Positions 1 to 9,008 of a stretch of 64,000 bases of DNA are shown here, one piece after another (the stretch's first letter is position 1; each line of letters opens with the position of its first letter). Source of the stretch: Bifidobacterium [indicum] DSM 20214 = LMG 11587 (GTDB lineage: Bacteria > Actinomycetota > Actinomycetes > Actinomycetales > Bifidobacteriaceae); the NCBI RefSeq assembly GCF_000706765.1, contig NZ_CP006018.1, forward strand, positions 372,001 to 436,000. The letters run 5' to 3'. The translations under genes were made by a program, and so were the position numbers. The notes under the pieces were generated by a model, which was given only the letters and a program-made list of their open reading frames with translations, did no database searches and was not told the origin of the DNA.

Positions 1-817
1 CTTCATGTCGGTCATGATGGTCGACGAAGCCACCTGCACCCAGCAGGGATTCCAGGAACTGTGTGGGACCTTCCTGGAGCAGAACGTCGATGCCTTCATC
101 TTCATCACGCCCACCGACACCATGTTCCAGGCGGCCTGCCAGGTGAATGTGACCCAGCCCAGGGTCATCGTCACCTCCACCCACGGAGGTATGGGCATTG
201 AGGAGGCCCTGAGTCATAATCTCGGCTCCGACCGGGTGGCCTTGACGGGAATCGACCAGTGGGGGGCCATCCAGCAGGTGGTCAGGCAGCTGGTGCAACT
301 GGGGCACCGTCGGGTGCTCTACATGGCCGGACCGCCTGAATGGCGTGACGCCTCGACCCGTCTGGCCTCCTGGTGGAAGGCCTGTGCCCGATATCACGTC
401 AAGACAGCCGTGGTTCACGCGCGCAGCTGGGAATCCGCGGAGTCGTACACCCTGATGAACCACCTGATCGACGAACGGGGTATGACCGGGCGGTCCATGC
501 CGACCGCAGTGGTCACCGCCAATGACAATCAGGCCGTGGGTGTGGCCAGGTCCCTTCAGGAGCACGGCATCCGTATTCCGCAGGACGTGAGTCTGGCCGG
601 ATTCGATGACATCCCCACTGTCGACAACCTGAATCCGCCCCTCTCGACCGTACGTCCCCGATTCGAAGAGTTGGGAACGGCGACCATGCGCCAGCTCCTG
701 GCCATGTTGCACCAGGGCAGGCCGGTCGATTTTCCGGTCACCAGGCACGGTGTGGGCCTCATCCAGGCTGATGTGGTACCCCGCAGATCCCTGGGCCGGG
801 CCGTCCGGCGTTCCTGA
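1..817 (+). CDS. LacI/GalR-family transcriptional regulator, C-terminal part (5' end outside window)
   Basis: The reading frame is open to the window edge, so the N-terminal helix-turn-helix and the true start lie upstream. The visible ~270 residues are the periplasmic-binding-protein-like effector domain of LacI/GalR regulators: an ITPTD strand, a GHRRVLYMAGP segment (the usual G-H-R-x-I-x-x-I-x-G), a TANDNQAVGVARSL helix and the C-terminal DVSLAGFDDIP motif with the PPLSTVRP strand. It lies directly upstream of an arabinose kinase/isomerase pair, and a consensus LacI-type operator sits between them. It is therefore probably the local pentose-responsive repressor. That is inference, since the DNA-binding domain cannot be seen. 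Confidence 0.9.
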   Translation, partial: FMSVMMVDEATCTQQGFQELCGTFLEQNVDAFIFITPTDTMFQAACQVNVTQPRVIVTSTHGGMGIEEALSHNLGSDRVALTGIDQWGAIQQVVRQLVQLGHRRVLYMAGPPEWRDASTRLASWWKACARYHVKTAVVHARSWESAESYTLMNHLIDERGMTGRSMPTAVVTANDNQAVGVARSLQEHGIRIPQDVSLAGFDDIPTVDNLNPPLSTVRPRFEELGTATMRQLLAMLHQGRPVDFPVTRHGVGLIQADVVPRRSLGRAVRRS

Positions 818-838
818 CGACGCCTGACATCACCACGC

Positions 839-867
839 TTGCCGGAAAAGGCGATCGCTACTATGCT
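839..867 (+). promoter_or_regulatory. Candidate promoter of the kinase-araA unit
   Basis: TTGCCG (839-844) and TATGCT (862-867) are separated by exactly 17 bp. The predicted transcription start near 874 lies just before the LacI-type operator at 881-894. Seen by eye only; no start site has been mapped. Confidence 0.5.
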
Positions 868-880
868 GTTCACTAGGCAA

Positions 881-894
881 TGTGAGCGTTAACA
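881..894 (+). promoter_or_regulatory. LacI-family operator upstream of the pentose genes
   Basis: TGTGAGCGTTAACA matches the LacI-family consensus TGTNANCGNTNACA at every fixed position. It lies just downstream of the predicted transcription start and 62 bp before the kinase ATG, a position suited to repression by roadblock. The natural ligand protein is the LacI-type regulator encoded immediately upstream. Confidence 0.7.
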
Positions 895-956
895 GTCCTT
901 GTTTTCAGACTGCGATGAGTCTGAAGGACCAGGGGCGGCCAGCAAAGGAGCGGACC

Positions 957-2570
957 ATGGAAACGAACACCGACCGGCACTTCGCTGAGGAAATCGAGGC
1001 CGGGAGGACCTCCCTGGGTATCGAGCTGGGCTCGACCAGAATCAAGGCCATACTGATCGACCAGGATTACCACACCCTGGCCGACGGCGATTTTGCCTGG
1101 GAGAACCAGCTCAAGGACGGCCTGTGGACCTACTCCCTGGAGCAGGTCTGGGAAGGACTTCAAGGTGCCTATGCCGCCCTGGCCTCCCGCGTCAGGGAAC
1201 GCTACTGTGTGCCGCTGACCCGTATCGGAGCCATGGGATTTTCGGCCATGATGCACGGGTACCTGGCCTTCGATAAGGACGACCGGCTCCTGGTGCCCTT
1301 CCGCACCTGGAGGAACACGAACACCGGTCAGGCCCATGAGAGCCTTTCCCGGACATTCCAGGTCAACATCCCCGAGCGCTGGTCCATAGCCCACCTGTAC
1401 CAGGCCGTTCTCGACCATGAGGAGCACGTGCCCGAGGTGGCCTTCATCACCACCCTGGCCGGCTATGTGCACTGGCAGCTCTCGGGGCGCAAGGTCCTTG
1501 GCATAGGTGATGCCTCGGGTATGTTCCCCATCGACTCGAACAATCACGGCTTCGACCAGGCCATGCTCGACACCTTCGACAGCCTGCCTGAGGTTGCCTC
1601 CCAGCCCTGGTCCATACGCGACCTCCTGCCCAGCCCCCTGGTGGCGGGGGAGGAGGCGGGGTCCCTGACCGAAGCAGGCGCCCGTCTGCTGGACCCGACG
1701 GGCACCCTGGCAGCAGGTTCGGTCATGGCTCCTCCCGAAGGAGATGCTGGCACCGGGATGGTGGCCACCAACTCCGTGCGGCCCAGGACGGGCAACGTCT
1801 CGGCCGGCACCTCGATTTTCGCCATGGTGGTTCTGGAACACCGGTTGGAACACCTGCACCCTGAAGTCGATCCGGTGGCCACCCCGGCCGGCGATCCTGC
1901 AGGCATGAGCCACGCCAACAACTTCACCTCCGACCTGAACGCCTGGGTGGGTCTCTTCCGCGACTTCGCCCAGGCCGGAGGATTGCGGATGAGCGATGAC
2001 GAGCTGTACGGAACCCTCTTCAACCTGGCCCTCCAGGGCGACAAGGACGCCGGTGGCCTCATCAACTACTGCTTCTATTCCGGTGAGTTCCTGGCCGGCC
2101 TGGAAGAGGGGCGTCCGGTCTTCGCCCGGGGCCCCGAAAGTCATATGAACCTCGCCAATTTCATGCGGGCGCAGCTCTTCTCGGCCTTCTCCCCGGTCAC
2201 GATCGGTATGGATGTGATGACCCGGCAGGAGGGGGTACAGGTGGATTCCCTGGTTGGGCATGGCGGCATCTTCGCCACTCCCAAGGTGGCGCAGAAGATT
2301 CTGGCTGCGGCTTTCGACACCCCCATCCGGGTCATGTCGACTGCTGCGGAAGGAGGGGCCTGGGGGATGGCTGTTCTGGCCGACTACCTGACCCACACCG
2401 ACCAGACCCTGGCCGACTACCTGGATTCACGGGTCTTCGCCGACGTCGAATCGCGGGTGGAGAATCCCGACCCGGCGGATGTCGAAGGGTTCCGCACCTT
2501 CTTCGAACGTTTCTCCAGGTCCCTGCCCATCGAGCAGGCGGCAGTCAGGAGCATCCCTCTGGAGGGATGA
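957..2570 (+). CDS. FGGY-family carbohydrate kinase (probable L-ribulokinase/xylulokinase)
   Basis: Predicted to phosphorylate a ketopentose with ATP in the cytoplasm. The 537-residue product has the ASKHA/FGGY fold: an N-terminal phosphate-1 loop GIELGSTRIKA, a central EGDAGTGMV segment carrying the likely catalytic Asp, the phosphate-2 motif GNVSAGTSIF, and a C-terminal VGHGGIFATP/AAEGGAWGMA adenosine region. The ATG at 957 is chosen because AAAGGAG (943-949) lies 7 nt upstream; an in-frame ATG at 882 overlaps the operator and has no ribosome site. L-arabinose isomerase follows 56 bp downstream, so L-ribulose is the favoured substrate, but sequence alone does not exclude D-xylulose. No araD is visible in the window. 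Confidence 0.88.
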   Translation: METNTDRHFAEEIEAGRTSLGIELGSTRIKAILIDQDYHTLADGDFAWENQLKDGLWTYSLEQVWEGLQGAYAALASRVRERYCVPLTRIGAMGFSAMMHGYLAFDKDDRLLVPFRTWRNTNTGQAHESLSRTFQVNIPERWSIAHLYQAVLDHEEHVPEVAFITTLAGYVHWQLSGRKVLGIGDASGMFPIDSNNHGFDQAMLDTFDSLPEVASQPWSIRDLLPSPLVAGEEAGSLTEAGARLLDPTGTLAAGSVMAPPEGDAGTGMVATNSVRPRTGNVSAGTSIFAMVVLEHRLEHLHPEVDPVATPAGDPAGMSHANNFTSDLNAWVGLFRDFAQAGGLRMSDDELYGTLFNLALQGDKDAGGLINYCFYSGEFLAGLEEGRPVFARGPESHMNLANFMRAQLFSAFSPVTIGMDVMTRQEGVQVDSLVGHGGIFATPKVAQKILAAAFDTPIRVMSTAAEGGAWGMAVLADYLTHTDQTLADYLDSRVFADVESRVENPDPADVEGFRTFFERFSRSLPIEQAAVRSIPLEG

Positions 2571-2626
2571 CCCATGACTCCATATATATACGTGACCATA
2601 ATCAGCAATAGCAATAAGGAGCAACC

Positions 2627-4141
2627 ATGGCAATGACAGATCCATTCCAGGGTAAGGAACTCTGGTTCGCAGTGGGTTCCCAGGACCTCTATGGTGAGGA
2701 TACGCTGCGGCAGGTGGCCGTGCAGGCCGCCGACATAGCGCAGACCCTGAACGATTCCGGCAGAATTCCGGTCAGGTTGGTTCTCAAGCCGACCCTGAAG
2801 GACTCGGACTCCATCAGGAATTTCATGGTTGACGCCTCCTCCGACCCGGCCTGCATCGGCATTGTGGCCTGGATGCACACCTTCAGCCCTGCCAAGATGT
2901 GGATCCGTGGTCTGGAGCAGTTGAGGAAGCCCCTTCTCCAGCTGAATACGCAGCACCATGTCGAAATCCCCTGGGAGACCATCGACATGGACTTCATGAA
3001 CCTGAATCAGTCGGCCCACGGTGACCGCGAGTTCGGGTACATCCTTACCCGTCTGGGCATTCCCCGCAAGATTGTCGTGGGGCACTACACCGATCCCGAG
3101 GTGGCGGAGCGAATCGGGACCTGGGCCCGGGCCTGCGCCGGCTGGGATGCCGCCAATTCCATGAAGGTCTGCCGGTGGGGCGACAACATGCGCGATGTGG
3201 CCGTGACCGAGGGCGACAAGACCGAGGCCGAACGCGTTTTCGGGGTCTCCGTCAACACCTGGCCGGTCAATGAGCTGGTGGCCCATGTGGAGGCCGTCAA
3301 GGATGACCAGGTCAAGGATCTGATCGAAGATTACAAGCGCAGCTACGATGTGGCCCCCGAACTCCTCGATTCCCGGTACGACTCCCTGGTGGTGGCCGCC
3401 CGGGAGGAGGCGGGTATGCGCAACATGCTCCAGGAGGTCGGGGCCACGGCGGCCGTCGACAACTTCCAGGACCTGGGTGCCCTGCACCAACTCCCCGGGG
3501 TCGGCGCCCAGCGGCTGATGGCCGACGGGTACGGATTCTCGGCAGAGGGGGATTGGAAGACCTCGGTTCTGGTCCGCATCGGCAACGTCATGGGGTATGG
3601 CCTCAAGGGTGGCTGCTCCCTGATGGAGGACTACTCCTATAACTTCGTGCCTGGTCAAGAGGAGATCATGGGTGCCCACATGCTGGAGGTCTCGCCGACC
3701 CTCCTGACCGAGGGCAGGCCCCGTCTGGAGATTCATCCGCTCTCCATCGGAGACCGGGAGGATCCCGTCCGTCTGGTCTTCACCGCCACCCCCTGCAAGG
3801 ATGCGGTTGTGGTCTCCCTGTCCGACGTGCGGGAGCGCTTCCGTCTGGTCATGAACGTGGTGGATGTGGTTGAGCCCAGTGGCTCCCTGTCCAAGCTCCC
3901 CGTGGCCCGCGCCATCTGGAAGCCCCGGCCCTCCCTGAAGGTATCGGCCGAATGCTGGCTGCGAGCCGGTGCCGCCCATCACACCTGCATGACCACCACA
4001 GTTGGTCGTGAGGCTTGGGAGGACTTCGCCCGCATGGCCGGCGTGGAACTGGCTTCCATCGATGAGGACACCACAGCCGAGCGGTTTGGCAAGGACCTGG
4101 AACTCTCCGAGATGGTGCATCGTCTCGATAACAGGCAATAA
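2627..4141 (+). CDS. araA: L-arabinose isomerase
   Basis: Converts L-arabinose to L-ribulose, the first step of bacterial arabinose use. At 504 residues it is normal length. The metal/active-site residues of the family are present: Glu in [11 protein letters not shown], Glu in [10 protein letters not shown], His in [12 protein letters not shown] and His in AGAAHHTC. These correspond to E306, E333, H350 and H450 of the E. coli enzyme by motif alignment. ATG at 2627 follows AAGGAG (2616-2621). The short AT-rich gap after the kinase (TATATATA near 2582) could hold an internal promoter, but the two genes most likely form one unit under the upstream LacI-type operator. Confidence 0.97.
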   Translation: MAMTDPFQGKELWFAVGSQDLYGEDTLRQVAVQAADIAQTLNDSGRIPVRLVLKPTLKDSDSIRNFMVDASSDPACIGIVAWMHTFSPAKMWIRGLEQLRKPLLQLNTQHHVEIPWETIDMDFMNLNQSAHGDREFGYILTRLGIPRKIVVGHYTDPEVAERIGTWARACAGWDAANSMKVCRWGDNMRDVAVTEGDKTEAERVFGVSVNTWPVNELVAHVEAVKDDQVKDLIEDYKRSYDVAPELLDSRYDSLVVAAREEAGMRNMLQEVGATAAVDNFQDLGALHQLPGVGAQRLMADGYGFSAEGDWKTSVLVRIGNVMGYGLKGGCSLMEDYSYNFVPGQEEIMGAHMLEVSPTLLTEGRPRLEIHPLSIGDREDPVRLVFTATPCKDAVVVSLSDVRERFRLVMNVVDVVEPSGSLSKLPVARAIWKPRPSLKVSAECWLRAGAAHHTCMTTTVGREAWEDFARMAGVELASIDEDTTAERFGKDLELSEMVHRLDNRQ

Positions 4142-4440
4142 ATTGTTTCCATCGGATTTCGCCCTTATTCACCGTGTGCTTGCCGCTTGGATCTGCGGTC
4201 CGATAGTGGCAGTACAAGGAGAATGAGGGCGTTCTGCAAGTGCAGAGACATGTGACATACATTGCATCTATCCGTTTGCAAAGGTTAAGGCCGTGCACTA
4301 AGCTTCGATAGTGGTATTGGGTCATGTTTCGCGACGGCTCACTCGGAAGGGTTTTTCGGCTGGGGAATGGAATATGCCGGATAGGCCGCAGTGTTGTTGC
4401 GCACCGCTCCGTACCATCGCAAAATAGAAGGGATGCATGC
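4142..4440 (+). promoter_or_regulatory. Intergenic region with candidate pilus promoter
   Basis: No gene is seen here. TTGCAA (4276-4281) and TAAGCT (4299-4304) are 17 bp apart, giving a plausible start near 4311 and a leader of about 130 nt before the pilin ATG at 4441. The motif CGATAGTGG occurs twice (near 4200 and 4306), the second copy at the expected transcription start; this could be a regulator half-site. No araA terminator with a U-tract is evident. Confidence 0.45.
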
Positions 4441-6366
4441 ATGCATACAGTAAAAACAAATGAAAGGCGAGGGCTTTCCAAGGTTCTCGGTCTGGCGGTG
4501 GCTGGTGCCACTCTGCTGGCCGGGCTGGTTGCCCTTCCCGTGACTCAGGCTTCGGCCTTTGATGCTGCGGACGACTTCGTCGAGGGTGCTCTTGACACGA
4601 GCAAGACCCCCCAGCTGACAGTCACGAAGTACCTGTCGGGCTCCAACGGAACCGCAGCCACCGGCTCGATTCTTGACAGGCCCACCGCCGGCGTTGGTAC
4701 TCCTGCAAAGGACATCGTCTTCAACGTTCGTGAGGTCGTCCCTGAGAGCGGTAAGACCGTCGCCGACATCAACCCCACCGATGCCTCAACGTTCACTGAT
4801 GCCCCCAGCGGTTTCTACGCAGCTGGTATAACCAACGGACAGGGTGTCATCGACTCCTGGTTCACGGCGGACGCCAGCGGTGCGCCCACCAGCACTCCCG
4901 TGACCTTCGCCTCCGGTCAGCACTACTATGTGATGACCGAGAATACGAATCCGGTTGTTTCTCCGGGCTTCAATGCAGCCAAGTACACTGAGTCCGCTCC
5001 TTCGTTCTTCGGACTGCCTTACAGGACCACCGATAACAGCACTCCGGGTGCTCCGGCTAAGAGCGGTTACATCTATCACCTGCATGTCTTCCCGAAGAAC
5101 GTCAGCAAGGGCGGTCTGACCAAGACTGTCACTGGGGTCAAGAGGGGACAGAACTTAGTCTCCATTGCCCAGGCCGGCGATGTCATCTCCTACAGGGTCG
5201 AGCATAAGATCTACAACGAGAGCACTCCTGCCTATAAGGACCAGAAGCTGGATATCGCTGAGGTGAAAGGGCAGTTCGAGGATCTGCGCATCGCGGATCG
5301 AATGGGTACCTCTCTGAAGATGGATGCCACCAAGATTCATGCTTCCATCACCGCTCCTAACGCGCAGTCACCTGTCGACCTGGACGAGGGTACCGATTAC
5401 AAGGTTGCCTTTGGTACGGACAAGCCCGCCCGTCTTGGGAATAACGGTACGTTCTTTGCGAACGAGCAGGATGGTAAGGCTGCCTATACCACCTTCAGCT
5501 TCTTCGGAAACAAGACCAGACTGCAGCAGGCTGTTGCAAACCTGCATGACGCCCAAGGTAATCTCCCCACTGAGATGACTGTTGTAATCACCTACGATGC
5601 CACGGTGACCGCTGATGGTGATTCCACCGGTGATGGTGGTGTCGCCAACAAGGTCGAGTCCGATTTCATCGATGACGGTAATGGCAAGGGTCCTGATACT
5701 CCTCCTAGCGATGGCACTATCACCCCCTCCGGTTCCGTTGCTTTCGGCAAGTTGCAGAAGGACGGAAGCCCGACTCAGCTCAAGGCTCTGGAAGGCGCTG
5801 TCTTCCGTCTGGCTGATCCTGCCCACCCCACCTCCTACCTCGCCACTGATGGGGCATTCCACCCCACCACTGACACTGGTGTGACCTTCTTCTCTGCAAC
5901 TTCCTCTCCGGCAGGTCTGGTGGCTTTCACCGGTCTTCCGATTCTGGACTCGAACAAGAAGGGCATCGCCGCTAACTGGACCGTGGTCGAGGTTACGGCC
6001 CCCAACGGTTTCATCACGGCCCCGAATCCCTTCTCCCAGGTGACCTTCGACCAGAACGTCGTAGGTAAGACCGAGCAGGAGATTGTGGATTACTATGGTT
6101 CGAACCCGATCGAGCCCGACTACAATCAGCTGAGCTTCGCTACCTTCACTCCGGATAGCGCTGCAAGCATTGCCAACCCCGCCGAGTTCAATGGCAAGAT
6201 TGTGGCGAAGATGATGATGAACTACACCAAGGATGATAAGGATGCCCCGATTGGCCTCCCGCTTACCGGTGGCCGCGGCATCATCCTGCTGCTGGTGGTT
6301 GGTGTTGCCATCATGGGTGGCGCCCTCTACCTGCGCAACCGTCGCAACGCAGCCCGTACTGCCTGA
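4441..6366 (+). CDS. Sortase-dependent backbone (major) pilin, LPLTG-anchored
   Basis: Predicted shaft subunit of a covalent Gram-positive pilus. In order, the 641 residues show a signal peptide (about 1-38, ending TQASA), an N-terminal domain, and the pilin motif YHLHVFPKN, whose Lys219 would be the sortase-C linkage site (canonical form ends in YPKN). These are followed by a fimbrial isopeptide D2-type middle domain, a SpaA/Cna-B-like domain with an E-box (WTVVEVTAPNGF, Glu517) expected to form an intramolecular isopeptide bond, then LPLTG (606-610), a membrane segment and an RNRRNAAR tail. Start chosen at 4441 because AGAAGGG precedes it and the signal peptide begins there. A strong terminator follows, then a second pilin and the sortase. 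Confidence 0.92.
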   Translation: MHTVKTNERRGLSKVLGLAVAGATLLAGLVALPVTQASAFDAADDFVEGALDTSKTPQLTVTKYLSGSNGTAATGSILDRPTAGVGTPAKDIVFNVREVVPESGKTVADINPTDASTFTDAPSGFYAAGITNGQGVIDSWFTADASGAPTSTPVTFASGQHYYVMTENTNPVVSPGFNAAKYTESAPSFFGLPYRTTDNSTPGAPAKSGYIYHLHVFPKNVSKGGLTKTVTGVKRGQNLVSIAQAGDVISYRVEHKIYNESTPAYKDQKLDIAEVKGQFEDLRIADRMGTSLKMDATKIHASITAPNAQSPVDLDEGTDYKVAFGTDKPARLGNNGTFFANEQDGKAAYTTFSFFGNKTRLQQAVANLHDAQGNLPTEMTVVITYDATVTADGDSTGDGGVANKVESDFIDDGNGKGPDTPPSDGTITPSGSVAFGKLQKDGSPTQLKALEGAVFRLADPAHPTSYLATDGAFHPTTDTGVTFFSATSSPAGLVAFTGLPILDSNKKGIAANWTVVEVTAPNGFITAPNPFSQVTFDQNVVGKTEQEIVDYYGSNPIEPDYNQLSFATFTPDSAASIANPAEFNGKIVAKMMMNYTKDDKDAPIGLPLTGGRGIILLLVVGVAIMGGALYLRNRRNAARTA

Positions 6367-6409
6367 GCTGCTGTGACTGATTGGTTTGGGTTAGCCTGAG
6401 CCAATCACT

Positions 6410-6450
6410 ACGGCGGGTGGTTCTTATGTGAACCACCCGCCGTTCTTGTT
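6410..6450 (+). terminator. Rho-independent terminator after the backbone pilin
   Basis: A perfect 14-bp stem (6410-6423 with 6430-6443) with a TTATGT loop is followed by TCTTGTT. It would make transcription of the second pilin and sortase either depend on read-through or on their own promoters, giving an excess of shaft subunit. Confidence 0.88.
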
Positions 6451-6475
6451 ATGGGGTGTTATGATATCTTATAGA
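6446..6475 (+). promoter_or_regulatory. Candidate promoter of the second pilin gene
   Basis: TTGTTA (6446-6451) and TATAGA (6470-6475) are 18 bp apart and lie just after the pilin terminator, whose U-tract overlaps the -35 box. The arrangement suggests separate transcription of the downstream gene. Confidence 0.38.
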
Positions 6476-6588
6476 AGACATGAATCTTGTGTTAGTGATA
6501 TGTCGGAGAAGGGGATGTCACACCGGTAGGTGCTGACCTCCGACGTGGATGACCACCTTGAAGGATGGTCCTCTTGAAGGGATGTTGT

Positions 6589-7401
6589 ATGAAGGTTAGC
6601 TCCTTACGGGCGGGGAAGACAAAACGGGTCCTGCTCTGGTTGGTTGTCTCCGTTGTTTCTTGCGGACTCATGCTTACCGGTGGATTGACTCACGCAGCGG
6701 CAAGCACCGCGGATCCCACTCTTACGCTCACCCTTCTCGAAACTCAGAATAATGCGGATTCCATCCTGCCGGGAAGCAGCAATCCTCCTGCAGGCCCCGG
6801 GTACATCTACAAGGCAGTGAAACTGAACAGGGGCAAGATCAACCTGGCGGCTGCGGACCTCGCCTCGTCGCCTGAGACCCTTCAGAAGAACCTGACGTCT
6901 GCCGTCATTGCAGACCCTGACTCGTTCAAGGATTCTTCGAATACAGAGTTCTACGGTGTATCCGATACCAATGGTGTCATCACCACATCTTCGACGACTC
7001 AACCTGAAGGCATCTGGCTGGAAGGCGCACAGCTTGATGTCAACTCTGCGACCCTTTCCGGTGGAACGGCTGCGCAGCTTGGCGGGACGGAAGAGGAACC
7101 GACCTATTGGATGGTCAGCCTGGTTGCTGCCCCCCATGGGGTTACTGTTCGGACGGACCCCTGCGTTGTGCAGTTGCCCACTCTGGTTCCGGGAGGCTCC
7201 CCGACTTTCCAGGTAGATGTCTATCCCAAGCTGGATATCAGCAAGTCGGATGTCGTTCCGGGGAGCGCCGTCTCGATACAGCACCTGTCAAAAACCGGAT
7301 CATCCTTGATTCTTCCCCTCATTCTGCTGGCCGTCTTCCTTGTCCTGGGAGTTGTCGTCCTGGTCATGGCGGTGAAGAAGCGTCACGATACAATTGTTTG
7401 A
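6589..7401 (+). CDS. Short pilin-like surface protein with LSKTG sorting signal
   Basis: Probably the ancillary pilin of the locus. The 270 residues comprise a signal peptide (about 1-38), one extracellular domain, a TFQVDVYPKLD segment (Lys214) resembling the pilin motif, and only ~20 residues later an LSKTG sorting signal (233-237) followed by a hydrophobic stretch and a KKRHD tail. Usual pilins carry one or more further domains between the pilin motif and the sorting signal; here these are absent, and the motif ends YPKL rather than YPKN. ATG 6589 is chosen over 6565 because GAAGGGA (6575-6581) precedes it. The LSKTG signal departs from LPXTG by lacking the Pro. It may be a basal or capping subunit; the role is inferred from its place between backbone pilin and sortase. 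Confidence 0.75.
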   Translation: MKVSSLRAGKTKRVLLWLVVSVVSCGLMLTGGLTHAAASTADPTLTLTLLETQNNADSILPGSSNPPAGPGYIYKAVKLNRGKINLAAADLASSPETLQKNLTSAVIADPDSFKDSSNTEFYGVSDTNGVITTSSTTQPEGIWLEGAQLDVNSATLSGGTAAQLGGTEEEPTYWMVSLVAAPHGVTVRTDPCVVQLPTLVPGGSPTFQVDVYPKLDISKSDVVPGSAVSIQHLSKTGSSLILPLILLAVFLVLGVVVLVMAVKKRHDTIV

Positions 7402-7443
7402 GTTCTGTTCGTATGGCTGTCTCTGAGCGGCCATGCAACCTTG

Positions 7444-7478
7444 GAAGCCGATGACACCGAGTGTGTTGTCGGCTTTCT
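7444..7478 (+). terminator. Probable terminator after the short pilin gene
   Basis: AAGCCGA pairs with TCGGCTT, with further wobble pairing inside, and the stem is followed by TTCTCC. The U-tract is weak, so termination may be partial. Confidence 0.45.
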
Positions 7479-7871
7479 CCGTACTAAGTGTGACTTTCGC
7501 CCGCCCCGTCACGGGTCTCTTCCACTCCCACGGTCTGGTTGTGTTCCGAGGAGACCATGAGAGCCATGCCTCTATACAAGAGGTCGGTCGCATCGATGGT
7601 GTGACACCAGGCAAGAAGGTTGTGACGGAAGACGGGTAAGGTAAGAACGTAGTGACTCTCTTGACATGGACCCCCGGGGATTAACAGTCATGGACTGAAG
7701 GTGATCGGGGACCTTAACGGGGTCGGTGTTGTGTACTGGGCATTCAGGCACTGGGGATACGGCGGTTGCTTGTCGTTACGGTTCCGCTGTTCCTGGTCCC
7801 ATGGTTGGTCCTGCTGCGGTCGAGAGGCGTATACGGAGGTTGAAAAGGATGATGGATACAAGGGGGCGGCG
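7479..7871 (+). promoter_or_regulatory. Non-coding stretch upstream of the sortase with a perfect -35 box
   Basis: No convincing gene was found. TTGACA stands at 7661-7666 with a weak AACAGT -10 candidate at 7683-7688, so the sortase probably has its own promoter. One frame (7718-7857) encodes a hydrophobic segment ending in LLRSRG that resembles a membrane anchor, but it has no start codon or ribosome site and may be debris of a lost pilin gene. Confidence 0.35.
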
Positions 7872-9008
7872 ATGACCAAGCCGGTGAGGGAGACCGACCA
7901 GAAGGTTGCACCGGATCGGCGCTCTTCGACGGGGGCCGGTAAGGCCAAGCACCGGGTCAAATCCGACCGCAGGTTCGGCTTCATCGAAGTGGTGGTCTTC
8001 CTGATTGGACTGGCCTTGTTCCTGTACCCCCTGGCGGCGGCCTACCTCAACTATGCGGAAACCACCCAGGCCGTCGATGAGTACGAGAACATCGTCAATC
8101 AGCTCACCCCGCAGCAGCGGCAGAAAATGTGGCAGGATGCCAAGCAGTATGATGATGACCTCGGCAAGCCGACCCTGCGAGACCCTTTCCGGTACAAGGA
8201 GATTCAGGAGCCTCTCGGGAGGTACTCCAAGATTCTCAACGTTGATGGGAAGGGGATGATGGCTTACGTCGACATCCCCAAGATCAATGTGAAGCTCCCC
8301 ATCCGTCACGGAACAACCGACGAAGTGCTCAGGGACAGCATAGGTCATATCGCCACCACCCACGTCCCCACGGACAACAGCACGATTCACTCAGTGATCA
8401 CCGGACACACGGGCGAAGTGGGGCATATCCTCTTCGACAACCTGACCCAGATGAAGAAGGGGGACGTTTTCCAGATTCGCGTTCTGGACAAGCGCATGAG
8501 CTATCAGGTGGACCAGATCAAGGTGATTCTGCCCACCGAGGTCGATGACCTCCAGCCTGTGGCGGGCTCGAACTATGTCACCATGCTGACCTGCACCCCT
8601 TACGGAATCAACTCTCACCGCCTGCTTATCCGCGGCCGGTTCATCGGAGAGAATGTCCCCGCCACCAAGCCTCAGGGGGCTCCCAACTACATGCTCTGGA
8701 TACTCCTGTTGCTCATGATCCTGTGTCTGCTGGCCTGGTACTACCTGTCCAGGCGCCGCAAAGAGTGCAAACAGCATATTGCGAACCTGGACAAGGTCGA
8801 AGCGGGCGTCGGGCAGGATTCCCCCGTTACGGGAGTCTATGGTGCCGACGACGATGGCAGGGCTGGCGAGCCTGACGGCTCCTTAGGGGATGATGGCTCA
8901 TTGATGGGCAGTGATCCTCCTGATGGCGACAGTGGGGGCTGGCGACCAGACCTTCCAGGGGTGGAACAGGGCTATGCAAGGAGTCAGGAGGTACATCATG
9001 ACGGATGA
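7872..9008 (+). CDS. Class C (pilus-assembly) sortase
   Basis: Membrane transpeptidase expected to join pilin subunits through the pilin-motif lysine. The 378-residue product has an N-terminal membrane segment (about 36-58), the class C lid motif DPF (104-106), catalytic His179 in ITGHTG, Cys241 in LTCTPYG and Arg254 in LLIRGR, then a second membrane segment and a long acidic, glycine-rich cytoplasmic tail of ~85 residues. ATG 7872 is used because MTKPV begins the typical short cytoplasmic head; upstream in-frame codons show no ribosome site. The last 11 nt overlap the next gene, suggesting translational coupling. Substrates are inferred to be the two pilins just upstream. Confidence 0.93.
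   Translation: MTKPVRETDQKVAPDRRSSTGAGKAKHRVKSDRRFGFIEVVVFLIGLALFLYPLAAAYLNYAETTQAVDEYENIVNQLTPQQRQKMWQDAKQYDDDLGKPTLRDPFRYKEIQEPLGRYSKILNVDGKGMMAYVDIPKINVKLPIRHGTTDEVLRDSIGHIATTHVPTDNSTIHSVITGHTGEVGHILFDNLTQMKKGDVFQIRVLDKRMSYQVDQIKVILPTEVDDLQPVAGSNYVTMLTCTPYGINSHRLLIRGRFIGENVPATKPQGAPNYMLWILLLLMILCLLAWYYLSRRRKECKQHIANLDKVEAGVGQDSPVTGVYGADDDGRAGEPDGSLGDDGSLMGSDPPDGDSGGWRPDLPGVEQGYARSQEVHHDG

Noticed and set aside
7718-7857. A hydrophobic frame ending LLRSRGVYGG before the sortase that looks like a surface-protein membrane anchor.
   Set aside because: It has no start codon, no ribosome site and a stop just upstream; it may be a gene remnant but is not supportable as a gene.
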